Source: Achromobacter deleyi (GTDB lineage Bacteria; Pseudomonadota; Gammaproteobacteria; Burkholderiales; Burkholderiaceae_B). Taken from it: a DNA stretch of 64,000 nucleotides. The notes under the pieces were generated by a model, which worked only from the letters and a program-made list of their open reading frames with translations, was not told where the DNA came from and did not search any database. The DNA is taken from NCBI RefSeq assembly GCF_016127315.1, contig NZ_CP065997.1:4526001-4590000 (forward strand). Direction: 5' to 3'. The position numbers and the translations under genes were made by a program. Below, one piece after another: positions 60,247 through 64,000 of this stretch (the stretch's first letter is position 1; every line of letters starts with the position of its first letter).

Positions 60247-60456
60247 CTAGGCGACCCGCGCGACGATGTCGCCCGGCCGCCCCATCTCGTGATACAGGTC
60301 ATCCAGGTACGCCGCCAATTCTTCCTCCGTGACATCGGCCGGGATGACGATCTCGTCGGCGCGCACGCGCTTGCCCGCGACGGACTGGTAGACGGCCCAT
60401 TGGCCGGCCTCGCGCACGATGTCCAGTTGCAGGCGCCGGTAGATGTCGAATCTCAT
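60247..60456 (-). CDS. Small hypothetical protein
   Basis: 69 residues, cytoplasmic, with a mixed alpha/beta pattern (FDIYRRLQLDIVREAGQWAVYQ, then ADVTEEELAAYLDDLYHEMGR). Its start overlaps the stop of the acetyltransferase gene (ATGA at 60453-60456), so it is co-translated with it. No recognised family. Confidence 0.7.
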   Translation of the reverse strand: MRFDIYRRLQLDIVREAGQWAVYQSVAGKRVRADEIVIPADVTEEELAAYLDDLYHEMGRPGDIVARVA

Positions 60457-60866
60457 AGGGTTTTCTTCATCGACGGCGCCGGATGCCGCGTGTATTGCTC
60501 GCGCTCGTAGAAGGGGATCGCGTCGGGCCGGGCATCCAGGAACACCGCTCCCATGCCGCGGGCGCGCGCGTCGGCCTCGGCGTAGGCCATCAGCGCGCGG
60601 CCGGCGCCGCTGCCGCGCACGGCCTCGTCGACTACCAGATCGTCCACATGCAGATGCGGACCGCGCGCCAGCGTGTGCACCGGCCGCATGCCCATCACCC
60701 CGATCAACCGGCCGTCGCGGTAGGCCCCGACCAGCTCGTAGCCGCCATGCGATTGCCGCCGCACCCGCTGCAGGAACTCGGCCTCATCGAGGGCGGCGCG
60801 CAGCTGGCTGATCAGGGGAAAGGCCTGCGCCCAGGCGGACGGTTCTATTCTGCTGACGCTCAACAT
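60453..60866 (-). CDS. GNAT-family N-acetyltransferase
   Basis: 137 residues, a single GNAT fold: acceptor-side strand GGYELVGAYRDGRLIGVMGMRPV, strand 4 LHVDDLVVDEAVRG, and the acetyl-CoA loop SGAGRALMAYAEADARARG. The substrate cannot be predicted from sequence. The small downstream gene overlaps it. It is divergent from the 79-residue gene at 60928. Confidence 0.88.
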   Translation of the reverse strand: MLSVSRIEPSAWAQAFPLISQLRAALDEAEFLQRVRRQSHGGYELVGAYRDGRLIGVMGMRPVHTLARGPHLHVDDLVVDEAVRGSGAGRALMAYAEADARARGMGAVFLDARPDAIPFYEREQYTRHPAPSMKKTL

Positions 60867-60927
60867 GATGCCTCCGGAAAGTCTGGCGGCAGGCTACCAT
60901 GGCCCGTCCCCAATGAGAGGAGCAGCT

Positions 60928-61167
60928 ATGGAAGCATTGAACGGATTTCAGATCACGCGCGGCGCGGTGCAGGTGCAGGACGGGTATCTGCCGGTGATCG
61001 AGGCGCAGGGGCCATCGGCCGACGGCCGCACGCTGCGCGGGGCGGTGACCGTGACGGAATACGGGGTGTTCGACGACCAGGAAGAGGCCATCAATGCGGG
61101 CTGGACGATTCGCGTGCGCGCGATCACGGCCGAAGGCGATGGACTGTCGATACGGATCGACCAGTAA
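60928..61167 (+). CDS. Small hypothetical protein
   Basis: 79 residues from ATG at 60928 with GAGAGGAG 7 bases before. Beta-rich, acidic, no signal peptide (FQITRGAVQVQDGYLPVIEAQ, then VTEYGVFDDQEEAINAGWTIRVRAI). The earlier in-frame ATG at 60865 would overlap the divergent acetyltransferase start. Family not recognised. Confidence 0.65.
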   Translation: MEALNGFQITRGAVQVQDGYLPVIEAQGPSADGRTLRGAVTVTEYGVFDDQEEAINAGWTIRVRAITAEGDGLSIRIDQ

Positions 61168-61203
61168 GGGCGCCGTCGCGGTGCGCGCGGGAAGATCCTG
61201 GAC

Positions 61204-61229
61204 AAAAAAAATCCGGCCCGAAGGCCGGA
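61204..61229 (-). terminator. Intrinsic terminator for minus-strand dehydrogenase transcript
   Basis: TCCGGCC-CGAA-GGCCGGA stem-loop at 61212-61229 with A7 at 61204-61210, which on the minus strand is a U-tract right after the stem. It lies about 200 bases past the dehydrogenase stop. Confidence 0.7.
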
Positions 61230-61283
61230 AAAACTTACAACAACAAGCACAACAGCTCGCCGGCACGAGCCAGTGCGGTGAGA

Positions 61284-61307
61284 AATTTATCACGTATGAG
61301 ATAAATT
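61284..61307. promoter_or_regulatory. AT-rich dyad
   Basis: AATTTATC at 61284-61291 and GATAAATT at 61300-61307 form a perfect 8-bp repeat around ACGTATGA, in an AT-rich patch of the 264-base gap 61168-61431. Purpose unclear: an operator-like site or part of a terminator. Nothing else was found in this gap. Confidence 0.35.
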
Positions 61308-61431
61308 ACAAGATGTAGTGTCCGTGGAGTGGACGCTTGGTGGCCGATTCCATCAAATGTGGCCCCAATTCGGTGCGCGCCAGAGGAACCGGCCGCGCGG
61401 CCGCCGCGTCGGCGCGCGGCGGCCGGCGATC

Positions 61432-62397
61432 TCAAACCACGCGCGTCACCGTCTTGCCGTCCCGGAACCAGCCGTCCAGGTTGGCCAGCATCAGGTCGGC
61501 CATGGCGCGGCGGGTCTCGTGCGTGCCGCTGGCGATGTGCGGCAGCATCACCACGTTGTCCATGGCGTTGAGCGCGGCGGGCGTGGCCGGCTCGTGTTCA
61601 AACACGTCCAGGCCCGCGCCGGCGATGCGGCCGGCCTGCAGGGCCTGGACCAGCGCGGCCTCGTCCACCACCGTGCCGCGCGCGATGTTGATCAGCCATC
61701 CCTGCGGACCCAGCGCCTTCAGCACCTCGGCGTTGATCAGATGCCGCGTGGCGCCGCCGCCCGGCAGCGCCAGCACCAGGAAATCGCACTCCGCGGCCAG
61801 CGCCGTGACGCTCGGGCAATAGCGGTAGTGGGCCGGCGCGTCCGGCCGCGGCTTGCGGTTGGTGTACAGGATGGGCATGTCGAACGCCTCGGCCCGCCGC
61901 GCGATCTGCAGCCCGATGTTGCCCAGCCCGACGATGCCGCAGCGCTTGCCGCTCATGCGGGTGCCCAGGCCAAAGCCTTCCTGCGGCCAGCGGCCGGCGC
62001 GCACGAAGCGGTCGGCCTCGGCGATGCGGCGCGATGCCGCCAGCATCAAGGCCAGCGCCGTGTCCGCGACGCAGGCGTCCAGCACGCCCGGCGTGTTGGT
62101 GACCTGGACCTGGCGCGCTTGCGCCGCCGCCAGGTCGATAGTGTCGTAGCCGACGCCGAAACTGAAAATGCCCTCCAGCGCCGGCAGCGCCTCGATCAGG
62201 TCGCGCGTGGCGCCGAAGCGCCCGCTGGTGGCGATGCCGCGGATGGCCGGGCCGTGCTCGCGCAGCAGCGCGGCCTGGTCGGGGCTTTGCCACCAGTGGT
62301 GCACGCGGTAGCGCGACTCCAGCTCGGCGGTCAGCTCGGGCAGCAGGGGGCCGACCATCAGCAGGTCGGCGGTGGGGGAAGCTTGGGAAACGGTCAT
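61432..62397 (-). CDS. D-2-hydroxyacid dehydrogenase (glyoxylate/hydroxypyruvate reductase-like)
   Basis: 321 residues from ATG at 62397; the frame extends to 62592 as basic, unstructured sequence. NAD(P) site GIVGLGNIGLQIARRA near residue 150. The catalytic triad is visible: Arg in NIARGTVVDE, Glu in GLDVFEHEP, His in LPHIASGTHETR. It reduces a 2-keto acid or oxidises a D-2-hydroxy acid in the cytoplasm. It follows a Bug receptor gene on the same strand (100-base gap), likely sharing substrate or regulation with it. Confidence 0.93.
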   Translation of the reverse strand: MTVSQASPTADLLMVGPLLPELTAELESRYRVHHWWQSPDQAALLREHGPAIRGIATSGRFGATRDLIEALPALEGIFSFGVGYDTIDLAAAQARQVQVTNTPGVLDACVADTALALMLAASRRIAEADRFVRAGRWPQEGFGLGTRMSGKRCGIVGLGNIGLQIARRAEAFDMPILYTNRKPRPDAPAHYRYCPSVTALAAECDFLVLALPGGGATRHLINAEVLKALGPQGWLINIARGTVVDEAALVQALQAGRIAGAGLDVFEHEPATPAALNAMDNVVMLPHIASGTHETRRAMADLMLANLDGWFRDGKTVTRVV

Positions 62398-62497
62398 GGG
62401 CTGGGTGCTACGTTTGCGGCGGCGAGGCCGGGGAGGGCGGAACCGCGGTTGAGGAAGAGGGGACGGCGCCAGTGTGCGCGACCGGCGCCGCGGGTCG

Positions 62498-63493
62498 TCA
62501 TTGCACCTGGATATGGCGTGTCTTGATGATCTGCCCGTAACGCTCGCGCTCGCTGGCCGCCAGCGTCTCCAGCTGCCTGGGCGTGGAGCCATGCGCCACC
62601 GCGCCCTGCGATTCGAGCTTGGCCTTCATCGTCGGATCATTGGCGATGTCGCGGATCGCGGCCGACAGCTTGTCGATCACCGCCTGCGGCGTGCCCGCCG
62701 GCGCCAGCACCGCGGTCCAGGATCCGGTCTGCGCGTTCTTGACGCCGGCCTCGTCGATGGTCGGCACGTTCGGCAGGGCGGGCGAGCGCGTCGCGCCGGT
62801 CACGGCCAGGGCGCGCAGCTTGCCGGAATTGACGTAGGGAATGGTCTCCAGCACCGACGCGAACAGCATGTCCACGCGGCCCGCCATCAGGTCGGTCATG
62901 GCGGGGCCGCCGCCCTTGTAGGGCACGTGCATCAGGTCGACCCCGGTGGCCTGCTGGAAGATCTCGCCCGACAGGTGCGGCGCGCCGCCGGTGCCCGAAC
63001 TGGCGTAGGTGTGCTTGCCGGGCTGCGCGCGCGCCAGCGCCACCAGCTCCGGCACGTCCTTGGCGGGCAGGCTGGCGGGCACCACCAGCACGAACGGCAG
63101 GTCCGAGAACAGCGACACCGGCGCGAAGGCCTTGGCCGGGTCGGAGTGCAGCTTGTAGATCCAGGGATTGATGGCCAGCATGCCGGAATTGGCGAACAGC
63201 AGCGTGTAGCCGTCGGCGTTGGCGCGCGCCACCAGGTCGGCGGCGATCTGGCCGCCGGCGCCGGGCCGGTTGTCCACCACCACCGAGGCGGCCAGCTTGT
63301 CGCCCAGCGCGGCCGCCAGCAGGCGCGCCGATATGTCGGTGCCGCCGCCGGGGGCGAACGGCACGATCAGGTTGATCGGGCGTTCCGGATACGGCGCGGC
63401 CCGCGCGGCGGCGGGCAGGATGGCACACGTGGCCAGGGCCAGCGTGGCGGCGATGAGCCGGCGGCGCGGGCGGTGGGTGGGGCTTGTCTCCAT
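62498..63493 (-). CDS. Bug-family periplasmic receptor
   Basis: 331 residues. The signal peptide includes RRRLIAATLALATCAILPAAARA. Signatures: YPERPINLIVPFAPGGGTDISARLLAAALGDKL, VVDNRPGAGGQIAADLVARANADGYTLL, MHVPYKGGGPAMTDLMAGRVD, LPNVPTIDEAG. It lies upstream of the D-2-hydroxyacid dehydrogenase on the same strand and is divergent from a LysR gene at 63665, the usual form of a Bug regulon. Confidence 0.94.
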   Translation of the reverse strand: METSPTHRPRRRLIAATLALATCAILPAAARAAPYPERPINLIVPFAPGGGTDISARLLAAALGDKLAASVVVDNRPGAGGQIAADLVARANADGYTLLFANSGMLAINPWIYKLHSDPAKAFAPVSLFSDLPFVLVVPASLPAKDVPELVALARAQPGKHTYASSGTGGAPHLSGEIFQQATGVDLMHVPYKGGGPAMTDLMAGRVDMLFASVLETIPYVNSGKLRALAVTGATRSPALPNVPTIDEAGVKNAQTGSWTAVLAPAGTPQAVIDKLSAAIRDIANDPTMKAKLESQGAVAHGSTPRQLETLAASERERYGQIIKTRHIQVQ

Positions 63494-63664
63494 GGCTTTC
63501 TCTTTGTAGTGAGCGGCTCGGGCCGCGGGGAAAACACTGCTGCGATGACACTCCTTCTGGCCCGGCCGGTCAGGCGCCTGGCGTTGCGGCCGAGTATAGG
63601 AATGCCAGCCGATGGATGACTGTTCGAGCTATAAATAGCATTGATCAATTCAAGGATTGGATCG

Positions 63665-64000
63665 ATGGAATTCCGCCAGCTCGAATGCTTCATCGCCGTG
63701 GCCGAGGAACTGCACTTTGGCCGCGCCGCCGCGCGGCTCTGCATGACGCAGCCGCCGCTGTCGCGCCAGATCCAGCTGCTGGAGCAGGACCTGGGCGTGA
63801 CGCTGTTCGAGCGCAGCAGCCGCCAGGTGGAGCTGAGCGCGGCCGGCCGCCGCTTCCTGCGCGACGCGCGCCACCTGCTGGAGTATTCAGCGCGCGCCGC
63901 CGCCACCGCGCGGCGCACCTCCGGCGGCGACGCGGGCCACATCACCCTGGGCTTCACGGCGGTGGCGTCGTACCGGCTGATGCCGTCGCTCATCGTGCGG
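63665..64000 (+). CDS. LysR-family regulator, cut by the right window edge
   Basis: Only the first 112 codons are present. They hold the full winged HTH (MEFRQLECFIAVAEELHFGR, then AAARLCMTQPPLSRQIQLLE) and the start of the effector domain (HITLGFTAVASYRLMPSLI). The PPLSRQIQ version is typical of BenM/CatR-like regulators. It is divergent from the Bug/dehydrogenase pair, with a 171-base shared promoter that contains an AT-rich TTGATCAA palindrome near 63640. Confidence 0.9.
   Translation, partial: MEFRQLECFIAVAEELHFGRAAARLCMTQPPLSRQIQLLEQDLGVTLFERSSRQVELSAAGRRFLRDARHLLEYSARAAATARRTSGGDAGHITLGFTAVASYRLMPSLIVR

Overview
The window reads as chromosome of a high-GC betaproteobacterium of the family Alcaligenaceae, most likely Achromobacter or a close Bordetella relative. 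The basis is the GC-rich coding throughout, five periplasmic Bug-type (tripartite tricarboxylate) receptors, many LysR and AraC regulators beside short catabolic operons, and four TonB-dependent siderophore receptors. No rRNA, tRNA, CRISPR array, transposase or integrase was recognised. The species assignment is inference from gene style, not from a marker gene.

Layout. 1-2.6 kb: Fur-box-controlled TonB receptor. 2.6-9.8 kb: a secreted hypothetical protein, a prephenate-dehydratase-like gene with no visible proper start, and a LysR gene divergent from a catabolic operon (CitE-like lyase, class III CoA-transferase, cyclase-family hydrolase, Bug receptor, carboxymuconolactone-decarboxylase-like protein). 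10-17.8 kb: class A acid phosphatase, outer-membrane barrel, two AraC regulators, DUF1254 protein, small lipoprotein, and a B12-fold radical SAM protein. 17.9-22.2 kb: a FecI-FecR-receptor iron-signalling operon whose receptor has a frameshift in its signal peptide. 22.3-29.0 kb: two tandem copies of a divergent AraC regulator plus TonB receptor module.

29.1-36.9 kb is the accessory part. A leucine-rich-repeat protein is followed by two paralogous small lipoprotein genes (30.26 and 35.07 kb), each followed by methyltransferase sequence: a 3' fragment at 30.5 kb and a full gene at 36.1-36.9 kb. Between them lie a wrecked DUF4034-like gene and a strikingly AT-rich insert holding an AIPR-family (abortive-infection-type) protein and a protein with a HEPN-like RX4H motif. 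This is the best candidate in the window for an undescribed phage-defence pair.

37.0-64.0 kb: metabolic operons return. A LysR gene stands divergent from a Bug / Ldh-type dehydrogenase / Bug / metallo-beta-lactamase-fold operon. A long tightly overlapping operon carries LysR, flavoprotein, four-part peptide-type ABC importer, its binding protein, BAAT-type thioesterase and a two-domain CMD protein. Then come a MerR regulator fused to a P-loop domain, a D-serine dehydratase / Bug / amidase operon with divergent LysR, small genes including a GNAT acetyltransferase, a D-2-hydroxyacid dehydrogenase, a Bug receptor, and a LysR gene cut by the window edge.

In physiological terms the window describes a soil or opportunistic organism that invests in xenosiderophore uptake and in regulated uptake and breakdown of small carboxylates, amides and D-amino acids, with one compact horizontally acquired islet that looks defensive.
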